From contig NZ_JACHJL010000023.1 of the NCBI RefSeq assembly GCF_014203645.1, positions 1 through 64,000 of the forward strand: 64,000 nt of DNA, written 5' to 3'. This DNA comes from Streptomyces zagrosensis. GTDB taxonomy: Bacteria; Actinomycetota; Actinomycetes; Streptomycetales; Streptomycetaceae. A program made the translations under genes and the position numbers. This document shows positions 33,299 to 43,426 of this stretch, in pieces; positions within the stretch are counted from its first letter, which is position 1; each line of letters begins with the position of its first letter. A model generated the notes under the pieces. It worked only from the letters and a program-made list of their open reading frames with translations. It was not told the DNA's origin and searched no databases.

Positions 33299-34903
33299 AT
33301 GCCTGACGAGGCCAGATGGCGTTTTGGTTGGTGGCTCGACCAGTGGCGCGTCACCACTCGCGAGCAGCGCCGGACGGGGCTGCTAGCTGCGGGTTCCGCC
33401 CTTGTCGGCCTTGCGGTCGCGGCCACATCCGTGGTCGCTTCCGGTCCCTGGGACTCTGGCCAGCGTACGGCCGAGCGGCAGCGGGCCGCCTCCGGAGCCC
33501 GCACGGGAGGCGGGCAGCACGGCCCGGGCCCGGCGCCCGCGCCCAGCGCGGCGCTCGTCCTGGCTCCACTGGGCGCCCCCACCCAGTCGCCCACGCCGCG
33601 CACCGGTGAGCAGTCCGTCCCGATGCCCACCGGGCCCGGGCTCTCCGATGCCCTGGGGCCGCTGCTCAAGGACGACGCGCTCGGCCCGCTGCGGGCGGGC
33701 GCCGTCGTGGACGCGGCCACGGGGCGGCAGTTGTTCGATGCGAAGGCGAACAGCGCCGCCGTACCCGCCTCCGTCATCAAACTCGTCACCGGCGTCGCGG
33801 CGCTCTCCGCGCTCGGCCCTGGCCACCGGCTGACCACCACCGTCGCCACGGTGCCCGGCGATACGGGCCGCATCGTCCTCGTCGGCGGCGGCGACCCCAC
33901 GCTCACGGCCCGCGCCACCCACGGCCCCGAGTCGGCGCGCCCCGCCAGCCTGCGGCAACTGGCCGACGACACCGCACGCGCACTCGGCGCCCGCGACCAG
34001 CGGAACGTCAGGCTCGACTACGACACCTCGCTGTACTCGGGCCCCGTACTGCATCCGATCGGACCCAACGAGAACCTCGCCCCCGTCACCGCGCTGATGG
34101 CCGACGAGGGCCGCCGCGACGACTCCGAGCGTGGCCCCGCCGATCGGGCCAAGGACCCGGCCGCCGACGCCGCCCGCACCTTCGCGGGGCTGCTGCGCGA
34201 CCGGGGCATCAAGGTCACCGGCGACCCACGCCACCACCGGCGCCCCGGCGCCGCCGCCGAAGCCAACGATGCCAAGGGAGCCGCTGGTGGTCGGGGAGCC
34301 AACGGTGCCCAGGCCGGCGAGGACGACCAGGGCAGCGCGGATACGACGTTGGCCACCGTCCGCTCCCAGCCGCTGTCGGCCCTGGTCGAGCGGGCGCTCA
34401 CCAACAGCGACAACGACATCGCCGAGGCGCTGGCCCGGCACACCGCACTCGCTACGGGCCGCCCGGCCAGCTTCGCCGGCGCCCGCGACGCGGTGACCGC
34501 CCAGCTCAAAAAGCTCGGCCTGCCGGTCGCCGGGGCCCGCTTCGCGGACGGCAGCGGCCTGGATCGCGACGACAAGGTCTCGTCCGCGCTGCTGGCCCAG
34601 GTGCTTGTACGGGCGGCCGACCCGGGCCAGCCCGCGTTGCGGCCCGTGCTCACCGGGCTGCCGATCGCGGGCTTCACCGGCACCTTGCGGGACCGCTACG
34701 CCAAGGACGCGGTCGGACGCGGCGTCGTACGGGCCAAGACCGGCACCCTCACGGGCGTGAACACCCTCGCCGGAACCGTCGTGGACGCCGATGGCCGCCT
34801 GCTGACCTTCGCCTTCGTCACCAACGGCACCGACGACCCGCACGCCGCCCAGCGAGCACTGGACCGCCTCGCCTCCGCGCTCGCCAACTGCGGCTGCCGC
34901 TAA
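33299..34903 (+). CDS. dacB: D-alanyl-D-alanine carboxypeptidase / PBP4 type (S13)
   Basis: A 534-residue class C low-molecular-weight penicillin-binding protein. A membrane anchor (GLLAAGSALVGLAVAATSVV) lies at residues ~25-45, followed by a Pro/Ala-rich linker. Catalytic motifs: SxxK = Ser158-Val-Ile-Lys161, SxN = Ser370-Asp-Asn372, and KTG from Lys480. It trims or cuts peptidoglycan peptides outside the membrane. The inserted stretch around residues 300-350 (EANDAKGAAGGRGANGAQAG) is species-specific filler. Start ATG 33299 follows AAAGGGG. Adjacent to ppa, a common Streptomyces arrangement. Confidence 0.9.
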   Translation: MPDEARWRFGWWLDQWRVTTREQRRTGLLAAGSALVGLAVAATSVVASGPWDSGQRTAERQRAASGARTGGGQHGPGPAPAPSAALVLAPLGAPTQSPTPRTGEQSVPMPTGPGLSDALGPLLKDDALGPLRAGAVVDAATGRQLFDAKANSAAVPASVIKLVTGVAALSALGPGHRLTTTVATVPGDTGRIVLVGGGDPTLTARATHGPESARPASLRQLADDTARALGARDQRNVRLDYDTSLYSGPVLHPIGPNENLAPVTALMADEGRRDDSERGPADRAKDPAADAARTFAGLLRDRGIKVTGDPRHHRRPGAAAEANDAKGAAGGRGANGAQAGEDDQGSADTTLATVRSQPLSALVERALTNSDNDIAEALARHTALATGRPASFAGARDAVTAQLKKLGLPVAGARFADGSGLDRDDKVSSALLAQVLVRAADPGQPALRPVLTGLPIAGFTGTLRDRYAKDAVGRGVVRAKTGTLTGVNTLAGTVVDADGRLLTFAFVTNGTDDPHAAQRALDRLASALANCGCR

Positions 34904-35038
34904 GCCTGGGTACCCCTCGTGGCCTGGGGCGCGTCACAGGCCACGAGGAGGCAGCGAGTCCACCGCCGGTATGACCACCAGACGAACTGAAACATCGTTC
35001 ACTACCCCACACCGGGGGCGCCCACGTACCGTGAAGCC

Positions 35039-36190
35039 ATGACGAGCATCGGTGGTGTCGAGATGGTCGACTGGAATCTCGCGGTAGCGACCGCGACCCG
35101 GTTCGCGCGGTCGGGTCCCGAGGTGAGCCAGGACGAGGCGCGTGAGGTGGTCCAGGAGCTACGGCGGCACGCCAAGGTGTCGGAGGAGCACGTCCGCGCC
35201 TTCACCCGGATGATGGCGCCCGGCGGTGCGTACGCGGACACGCCGATCCTGGTCGTGGACCGGGCCGGCTGGGTGCGGGCGAACGTTGCCGGGTTCCGCA
35301 GTGTGCTCAGTCCCCTCCTGGAAAAGATGCAGGACCGCCGCTCCACCACGCCGGGCGGTGCCGTACTGGGCGCGGTCGGGGGCAAGGTGACCGGCGTAGA
35401 GCTCGGCATGCTCCTGTCGTTCCTCTCCTCCCGGGTGCTCGGACAGTACGAGACGTTCGCCCCGCCAAGCCGCGACCTGCCCGCCGGCGGCAGCGGTGGC
35501 AGCGGTGGTGGGCGGCTGCTGCTCGTGGCCCCGAACATCGTGCACGTCGAGCGCGAGCTGGACGTGGCCCCACACGACTTCCGGCTTTGGGTGTGCCTGC
35601 ACGAGGAGACGCACCGTACCCAGTTCACCGCCGTGCCTTGGCTGCGTGACCACCTGGAATCCGAAATTCAGGCCTTCCTCGGCGAGACCGAGGTGGACCC
35701 GGCCACACTCCTGGAAAGGCTGCGCGAGGCCGCCCAGTCGCTGACCGGCAACCGCCCCGAGAACCCTGACGGCGGCCCGGCCGAACGCGGCGGACGCAGC
35801 ATCGTGGAACTGGTGCAAACCCCGGCACAGCGCGAGATCCTGGCCCGGCTCACGGCCGTGATGTCGCTGCTCGAAGGGCACGCGGACTATGTGATGGACG
35901 GCGTCGGGCCCGCCGTCGTGCCGTCCGTCGCGGAGATCAGGGAGAAGTTCCAAAAGCGCCGGGCCAGCGGCGCGGGCCGGCTCGACCAGGCGCTGCGCAA
36001 GCTGCTCGGTCTGGACGCGAAGCTTCGGCAGTACCGGGACGGCGAGCGGTTCGTACGGGCCGTGGTGAACGAGGTCGGCATGGACGGTTTCAACCGGGTG
36101 TGGACCTCCCCGAACACCTTGCCGACGAAGGCGGAGATCCACAAACCGGCGGACTGGGTCGCGAGGGTGCACCGTAAGGCAGAGTCGTAG
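35039..36190 (+). CDS. Zincin metalloprotease of the DUF2342 / F420-biosynthesis-associated family
   Basis: A 383-residue protein with HEETH (H188-H192) in WVCLHEETHRTQF as the zinc-binding helix and EGHADYVMD as the third-ligand glutamate region. These families are called coenzyme F420 biosynthesis-associated because of genome context in actinobacteria, but no F420 enzyme is next to this gene, and proteolytic activity has not been shown. No signal peptide: a cytoplasmic location is expected. It precedes tilS by 194 bases in the same direction. Confidence 0.85.
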   Translation: MTSIGGVEMVDWNLAVATATRFARSGPEVSQDEAREVVQELRRHAKVSEEHVRAFTRMMAPGGAYADTPILVVDRAGWVRANVAGFRSVLSPLLEKMQDRRSTTPGGAVLGAVGGKVTGVELGMLLSFLSSRVLGQYETFAPPSRDLPAGGSGGSGGGRLLLVAPNIVHVERELDVAPHDFRLWVCLHEETHRTQFTAVPWLRDHLESEIQAFLGETEVDPATLLERLREAAQSLTGNRPENPDGGPAERGGRSIVELVQTPAQREILARLTAVMSLLEGHADYVMDGVGPAVVPSVAEIREKFQKRRASGAGRLDQALRKLLGLDAKLRQYRDGERFVRAVVNEVGMDGFNRVWTSPNTLPTKAEIHKPADWVARVHRKAES

Positions 36191-36384
36191 AGGACGCGCG
36201 CCAGGAGGCAGGTGAACGACCTCTCAATCACTCGTCTGAGGGACCCTCGGCAACGGGTAGGCGTGCGATGCTCGGGTAACAGCTCGGCTCTGTCACCATC
36301 TACATACTTAGCGTGACTGGAGCCCCACTGGCTCCCGAGGCACCCCCCGATTGCACCTCCCGATGAAAGAGATGGGAAACGGAC

Positions 36385-38355
36385 ATGGGTCCCCATCCAG
36401 CGGTCGCCGCGATACGCCTGGCGGTTCGCCGCGTACTCCAGGACGTCATCGCCGACATCGACCTCCCCTCCACCCACTCCTCCCTCCGCACCCCGGCCCG
36501 ACCGCACGCCGCCGCCGCTCACGGCGACGCTCGCGCCGCTGCTCTCTCCCGCCACGACGACTCCGCCCGCCGCGACGCTCCTTACCGCGGCGGCGACGCT
36601 TCCTCCCGCAGCAACACCCCATCCCGGGACGACGCTTCCTCCCGCGGTGACGCTTCCTCCCGCGGCGACGATCTCCCGTGTGCCGCCGGCGCCCGCGGTG
36701 ACGCCTTCCCGCACACCGGTGGGCCGGCGGTAGCCGCACACCGCACACCGGGACGCCCGCTGACCGACAGCTCGGCACCGGTGGCCGCAGCCGCGCAGCG
36801 ACCGCTGGTGCTCGTCGCATGCTCCGGGGGCGCCGACTCGATGGCGCTCGCCTCCGCCCTCGCCTTCGAGGCTCCGAAGGTGGGGCTGCGGGCCGGCGGC
36901 ATCACCATCGACCATGGCTTGCAGCCCGGCTCCGATGCGCGGGCCGCCGAGGTGTGCGACCGGCTGCGAGCGCTGCGGCTCGACCCGGTGGAGTCCATCG
37001 CCGTGGCTGTGGGCCGCGGCGGCGGCCCCGAGGCCGCGGCCCGCGACGCTCGGTACGCGGCACTTGACCTGGCCGCCGAGCGACTCGGCGCCAGCGCGAT
37101 CCTGCTCGGCCACACCCGCGATGACCAGGCGGAAACGGTGCTGCTCGGGCTGGCCCGCGGCTCGGGTACCCGCTCGCTGTCCGGGATGGCCTACGTCTCC
37201 GGCACGGACGGGCGCTACCGTCGCCCCTTCCTGCAACTTGACCGCCAGACCGCGCGCAGGGCGTGCCTGGCCCAGTCGCTCCCGGTCTGGGACGACCCGC
37301 ACAACGCCGACCCGGCGTTCACCCGCTCCCGGGTGCGGCACGAGGCGCTGCCGATGCTGGAGAAGGCGCTCGGTAAGGGCGTCGTCGAGGCCCTCGCCCG
37401 TACGGCGCAGCTCTCCCGCGACGACGCGGACGCGCTGGACGCATGGGCCGCCGAGGCGGAGGCCGCCGCGCGCGCCGCACACCCCGCCCCCAGGAGCCGC
37501 GCAACGGCCCCGCCCCCGGCCGGCATCCCCGTGCGCCCCGCTTCCTCGGCGGCCCATGCGGACTCGGGTGCCTCTGTGCGCCCGGCTTCCTCGGCATCCG
37601 CCGCGGGCTCCGGCGCGTCCGTGCGCCCCGCCGCGCCGGCACCCGCGGGCGCGCACGCCCGCTCGGGCGACGTCCCAGCCCCCGTCCCCACCCCCGTCCC
37701 CACCCCCACCCCCGCTCCCGCTCCCGCTCCCGCACGCCAGGCTGAGCCCGCTCCGGTGGCTACCTCTGCCCCTGCCGGCGCACCGGGCACTCCGGCCGCC
37801 CCAGCATCTCCAGCGCCCCTGGCACCCCCAGCACCGCCTGCATCTCGCGTATCTTCGGCACCCTCCGTGCCCCCAGTGCGACAGGTACCTTCCGCGCCTC
37901 CCGCATCTCCGGCGCCTCCCGTATCTCCGGTAGCTCACGGGCCTTCCGCGCCTCCGGTGGTTCCCCCGCCCCAGGCACCTCAGACATCCACGGCCCCCCC
38001 TGCGTCCCGCCTACCATTCGTCTCTGCTGCATCTGCCGTGTCGCCTGACGCTGTCAGTCCGCCGAGTTCCCTTGGCTCCGTCGCATGCTCTCGGCAGGGC
38101 AGCGCTGTGGAACCGTCCGATGCCATCGACTCCCTCGACGCCGCGGCGCTCGGTGAGTTGCCGGCCGCCGTGCGCCGCAGGGTGCTTCGCCGGGTGGCCA
38201 TCGCGGCGGGGTCGCCTGCCGGTTCGCTCTTCGCCCGGCACATCGAGGAGGTGGACCGGCTGATCACCAGCTGGCATGGTCAGCGAGCCATCAACCTGCC
38301 CGGCCGCATCGAGGTTCAGCGGCAGGGTGGCAGACTGGTCATTCGGCAGGGCTGA
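36385..38355 (+). CDS. tilS: tRNA(Ile)-lysidine synthetase with large low-complexity inserts
   Basis: A 656-residue TilS; the normal actinobacterial length is about 320-360. The N-type ATPase loop SGGADS is at residues 147-152, about 100 residues later than usual, because residues ~38-130 are an Ala/Arg/Ser/Asp-rich insert. Conserved HTRDDQAETVLLGLARGSG and the RSRVRHEALPML segment follow. Residues ~365-565 are an Ala/Pro-rich run; the C-terminal tRNA domain resumes at about 575 (LGELPAAVRRRVLRR). It converts the wobble C of AUA-reading tRNA-Ile to lysidine and is essential. The frame is open and uninterrupted, so the inserts are real or expanded slippage tracts. Confidence 0.9.
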   Translation: MGPHPAVAAIRLAVRRVLQDVIADIDLPSTHSSLRTPARPHAAAAHGDARAAALSRHDDSARRDAPYRGGDASSRSNTPSRDDASSRGDASSRGDDLPCAAGARGDAFPHTGGPAVAAHRTPGRPLTDSSAPVAAAAQRPLVLVACSGGADSMALASALAFEAPKVGLRAGGITIDHGLQPGSDARAAEVCDRLRALRLDPVESIAVAVGRGGGPEAAARDARYAALDLAAERLGASAILLGHTRDDQAETVLLGLARGSGTRSLSGMAYVSGTDGRYRRPFLQLDRQTARRACLAQSLPVWDDPHNADPAFTRSRVRHEALPMLEKALGKGVVEALARTAQLSRDDADALDAWAAEAEAAARAAHPAPRSRATAPPPAGIPVRPASSAAHADSGASVRPASSASAAGSGASVRPAAPAPAGAHARSGDVPAPVPTPVPTPTPAPAPAPARQAEPAPVATSAPAGAPGTPAAPASPAPLAPPAPPASRVSSAPSVPPVRQVPSAPPASPAPPVSPVAHGPSAPPVVPPPQAPQTSTAPPASRLPFVSAASAVSPDAVSPPSSLGSVACSRQGSAVEPSDAIDSLDAAALGELPAAVRRRVLRRVAIAAGSPAGSLFARHIEEVDRLITSWHGQRAINLPGRIEVQRQGGRLVIRQG

Positions 38356-38375
38356 TTCGCCCGAGCCTGGTAAGC

Positions 38376-38954
38376 GTGAAACAAGCGAGAGTGGCACGGG
38401 TGGACGACAAGGACATGGGCACCGACCTCCAGTCGGTGCTCATCACCAAGGAAGAGATCGACGCGAAGCTAGCCGAGCTGGCCGCCAAGATCGACGTGGA
38501 GTACCAGGGCAAGGACCTGCTCATCGTGGGCGTCCTCAAGGGCGCTGTGATGGTCATGGCCGACCTGGCGCGGGCCCTGTCCACCCCCGTCACGATGGAC
38601 TGGATGGCGGTGTCCTCGTACGGCGCGGGCACCCAGTCCTCTGGTGTGGTGCGCATTCTCAAGGACCTCGACACCGACATCGCCGGTCGCGATGTGCTGA
38701 TCGTCGAGGACATCATCGACTCCGGGCTCACGCTGTCCTGGCTGCTGTCGAACCTGGGCTCCCGCGGCCCGGCCTCGCTCAACGTGGTCACGCTCCTGCG
38801 CAAGCCGGAGGCGGCCAAGGTGGACATCAACGTGAAGTGGATCGGCTTCGACATTCCTAACGAGTTCGTCGTGGGTTACGGCCTCGACTACGCGGAGAAG
38901 TACCGCAATCTGCCCTTTGTGGGCACCCTGGCGCCGCACGTCTACGGTGGTTGA
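38376..38954 (+). CDS. hpt: Hypoxanthine phosphoribosyltransferase
   Basis: A 192-residue type I phosphoribosyltransferase. The PRPP-binding loop VLIVEDIIDSGLTL and the GVLKGAVMVMADLAR region are intact; the C-terminus GTLAPHVYGG is the usual Streptomyces ending. It salvages hypoxanthine and guanine. GTG 38376 is the longest start; GTG 38400 (MDDKDMG) is also likely and gives a protein nearer family length. Twenty bases after tilS and transcribed together with it, the usual tilS-hpt-ftsH order. Confidence 0.95.
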   Translation: MKQARVARVDDKDMGTDLQSVLITKEEIDAKLAELAAKIDVEYQGKDLLIVGVLKGAVMVMADLARALSTPVTMDWMAVSSYGAGTQSSGVVRILKDLDTDIAGRDVLIVEDIIDSGLTLSWLLSNLGSRGPASLNVVTLLRKPEAAKVDINVKWIGFDIPNEFVVGYGLDYAEKYRNLPFVGTLAPHVYGG

Positions 38955-39189
38955 GCGGCCGGACGACGGCCCTGGGCCCCGGCGGGAACCGGTCACCGTT
39001 TCCCGCCGTTGAAGCATGGGAAGGCCATTTCGTTAACCGCCCGTGGCGGCGCCTGGTGATGATGCTGGGGTACCGTCCGAAGGTCAGTCTTCTCAGACCG
39101 AGTAAAACACCGTACGCACAAGCAGCTCTCGCAAGAGGGTTCCGTGCCTCACTGTGGCAGGAGGGACGGGGCGATTCCGCCCCGTATGG

Positions 39190-41217
<2,028 letters not shown>

Positions 41218-41355
41218 TGCCGCTTTGGCCGGACGCGGGATGCCGCGCCCGGCCAGAGTGGCACGGACCGAAGGCCGGTTTTGATCCGGTACTGACCGGT
41301 CCGCGTGGCCTTTATCACGGTGCCTCTCGGCGCCTATTGGCCCCGGAATGAAAGA

Positions 41356-41394
41356 CGCGCCCCCCAGGTTCTAGCCTGGGGGGCGCGGCTTTTC
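41356..41394 (+). terminator. Intrinsic terminator after ftsH
   Basis: A perfect 13-bp stem (41356-41368 pairing 41375-41387), 6-base loop, followed by GCTTTTC. This is one of the few T-tract terminators in the window. It separates ftsH from folE. Confidence 0.9.
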
Positions 41395-41487
41395 AGCGAA
41401 GACACGGGTGAGCCCCGCCCGTACGGCTGGTGCGACGTCTGCAAGGCAGCACGGCAAGGCAGCACGGCATGAACGAGGAACGAGGCA

Positions 41488-42099
41488 ATGCCCATGACCG
41501 ACCCGGTCACCTTGGACGGCACAAGCATCATTGGTGACTTCGATGAGAAGCGCGCCGAGAATGCGATTCGTGAGCTGCTGATCGCGGTGGGTGAAGACCC
41601 GGACCGGGAGGGTCTGCGGGCGACCCCGGGGCGGGTGGCGCGTGCGTACAAGGAAATATTCGCCGGGCTGTGGCAGGAGCCGGAGGACGTCCTGACCACG
41701 ACGTTCGACCTTGGCCATGACGAGATGGTGCTGGTGAAGGACATCGAGGTGTTCAGCACCTGTGAGCACCATCTGGTGCCGTTTCGCGGTGTGGCGCACG
41801 TCGGCTACATCCCCTCCAACGACGGCAAGATCACCGGCCTGTCCAAGCTGGCCCGGCTCGTGGACGTCTTCGCCCGCCGACCGCAGGTCCAAGAGCGGCT
41901 CACGACGCAGGTCGCGGATTCGCTGATGCGGATACTGGAGCCGCGTGGAGTGATCGTCGTCTTCGAGTGCGAGCACATGTGCATGTCCATGCGCGGCATT
42001 CGCAAGCCCGGCGCCAAGACGCTGACCTCAGCGGTGCGGGGGCAGTTGCGCGATGCGGCCACGCGCTCCGAGGCGATGAGCCTGATCATCGGGCGGTAG
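41488..42099 (+). CDS. folE: GTP cyclohydrolase I
   Basis: A 203-residue enzyme that makes 7,8-dihydroneopterin triphosphate from GTP, the first folate step. Zinc ligands fit CEHHLVP (residues ~91-97) and the later FECEHMCMSMRG cysteine; the GLSKLARLVDVFARRPQVQE core is complete. The ATG at 41488 follows GAGG. folP, folB and folK lie 4-7 kb downstream in the same direction but with two unrelated genes between, so folE is probably its own unit. Confidence 0.96.
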   Translation: MPMTDPVTLDGTSIIGDFDEKRAENAIRELLIAVGEDPDREGLRATPGRVARAYKEIFAGLWQEPEDVLTTTFDLGHDEMVLVKDIEVFSTCEHHLVPFRGVAHVGYIPSNDGKITGLSKLARLVDVFARRPQVQERLTTQVADSLMRILEPRGVIVVFECEHMCMSMRGIRKPGAKTLTSAVRGQLRDAATRSEAMSLIIGR

Positions 42100-42140
42100 T
42101 GCGTACCATGCGGAGCGGGGCCGGTCCCGCGAGGGCGCCG

Positions 42141-43286
42141 TCAGGCGGGACGCCCAGGTGAGGGGGCCGTCAGGCGGTCGCCCATCCATTCCAGGGTGCC
42201 GGGGACCTCACGGCGCCAGGTGTTGAAGTTGTGGCCGCCGCTGTCGAGGATCATCGAGGAGATTCGTGTCGGCGCGCCGTCCTTGCGCAATCGTTTCACC
42301 TTGTCGATGAACTTCATCGTGTTCTTGTAGTTGTGCTCGCCCTCCTTGCTGCTGGTGACCAGGAGGGACACGGGCGGGGCAGGCTTGTGATCCAGCCGCC
42401 ACAGCAGATTGTTCTCGCGCTCAAGCTGCTTGTCGCCGCCGAACAGATCGCCCGTGGTGCGGTCGATGGGCGCCTTGTACGAGGGCGAAAGGCCGGCCGC
42501 AGCGGAGAATGCCTCGGGGTGCCGCATCGCCATCTTGAGCGCGCAGTAGCCGCCGGTGGAGTTGCCGATGACGCCCCAGTTCTTGGCCTCGCGGCCGGTC
42601 CTGTAGTGCGCCGATATCGCATGCGGCAGGTCTTTGGTGAAGAAGGTCTCGGTCTGCGGGCCGCGTGGCACATCCACACACTCGGTGTCCCGTGGCGGGG
42701 CTACGGTCGGCCGCAGCAAGACCAACACCATCGGTTGCGTCGCCCCCTTCTTGACGAGCTTGTGTGCGGTCTGCGGGTACTTGAGCCCGTTGATCAGCGC
42801 CTCGGCCGTACCGGGATAGCCGGTGAGGATCACGGCCGCGGGGAAGATGCGGCGCGGCTCCGTGAAGTATTCGGGCGGCAGATAGACGTACGCCGGGCTG
42901 GCGATCCGCGAGGCCGGTCCTTGCACCGTGATCTTTTCTATTCGCCCGCCGATGTGCGGTCTGTCGCCGCCGGGCACGTTCACCCTGCGGGTGCTGATGA
43001 CCTTGACCCGCTCGTGGGCGGGTGTGTCGTGATCCACGACCACGCCGAGGGAATCCTGGGTGCCGAAGAGGTCAGCCCATGATCCGTAGAAGCCGAAGGT
43101 TTGGTTGGCGAACAGCCCTATCGCGCAGAACACCGAGACCTGCGTGATCAGCAGTGTTCCGATGCGGCCGAGGACCGCGAGCGGTTTGCGCTGGGCCAGC
43201 CGCGGCCACAGCCACACGGTCATGGCGAAAAACAGCACAGCCGCGATGACCGCGAGCGTCACGACCTTGTTGCTGGTGAGACCCAT
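42141..43286 (-). CDS. Membrane-anchored alpha/beta-hydrolase (esterase, mycolyltransferase-like)
   Basis: A 381-residue protein with two N-terminal membrane helices (about 8-28 and 38-60) and a soluble esterase domain (Esterase_phd type, related in fold to antigen 85). The nucleophile serine is in GNSTGGYCALKMAM, and the histidine of the triad fits DSGGHNFNTW. The catalytic domain would face the outside. Streptomyces lack mycolic acids, so a wall or lipid ester is a more likely substrate; the activity is unknown. It is convergent with folE (41-base gap). Confidence 0.8.
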   Translation of the reverse strand: MGLTSNKVVTLAVIAAVLFFAMTVWLWPRLAQRKPLAVLGRIGTLLITQVSVFCAIGLFANQTFGFYGSWADLFGTQDSLGVVVDHDTPAHERVKVISTRRVNVPGGDRPHIGGRIEKITVQGPASRIASPAYVYLPPEYFTEPRRIFPAAVILTGYPGTAEALINGLKYPQTAHKLVKKGATQPMVLVLLRPTVAPPRDTECVDVPRGPQTETFFTKDLPHAISAHYRTGREAKNWGVIGNSTGGYCALKMAMRHPEAFSAAAGLSPSYKAPIDRTTGDLFGGDKQLERENNLLWRLDHKPAPPVSLLVTSSKEGEHNYKNTMKFIDKVKRLRKDGAPTRISSMILDSGGHNFNTWRREVPGTLEWMGDRLTAPSPGRPA

Positions 43287-43426
43287 GGCGAACTTTCTGA
43301 CGGGCGACCGGTCACCCGTGCCGCGGAAGGGAACCCCGTGCGGTGAATCACCGTCCTAGAGGGCGCATTTACCAAAGCTGTGACCAGCGGGCAGCAGATC
43401 CTCTTGACAGGGGCGACGGGAAGTAC

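Noticed and set aside
35887..37938. 683-residue minus-strand frame opposite the protease and tilS genes
   Set aside because: Gly/Arg-rich low-complexity shadow; the plus-strand frames carry the recognised motifs.
38360..38420. Frameshift between tilS and hpt
   Set aside because: tilS ends with a normal stop and hpt starts 20 bases later; no sign of a broken fusion.
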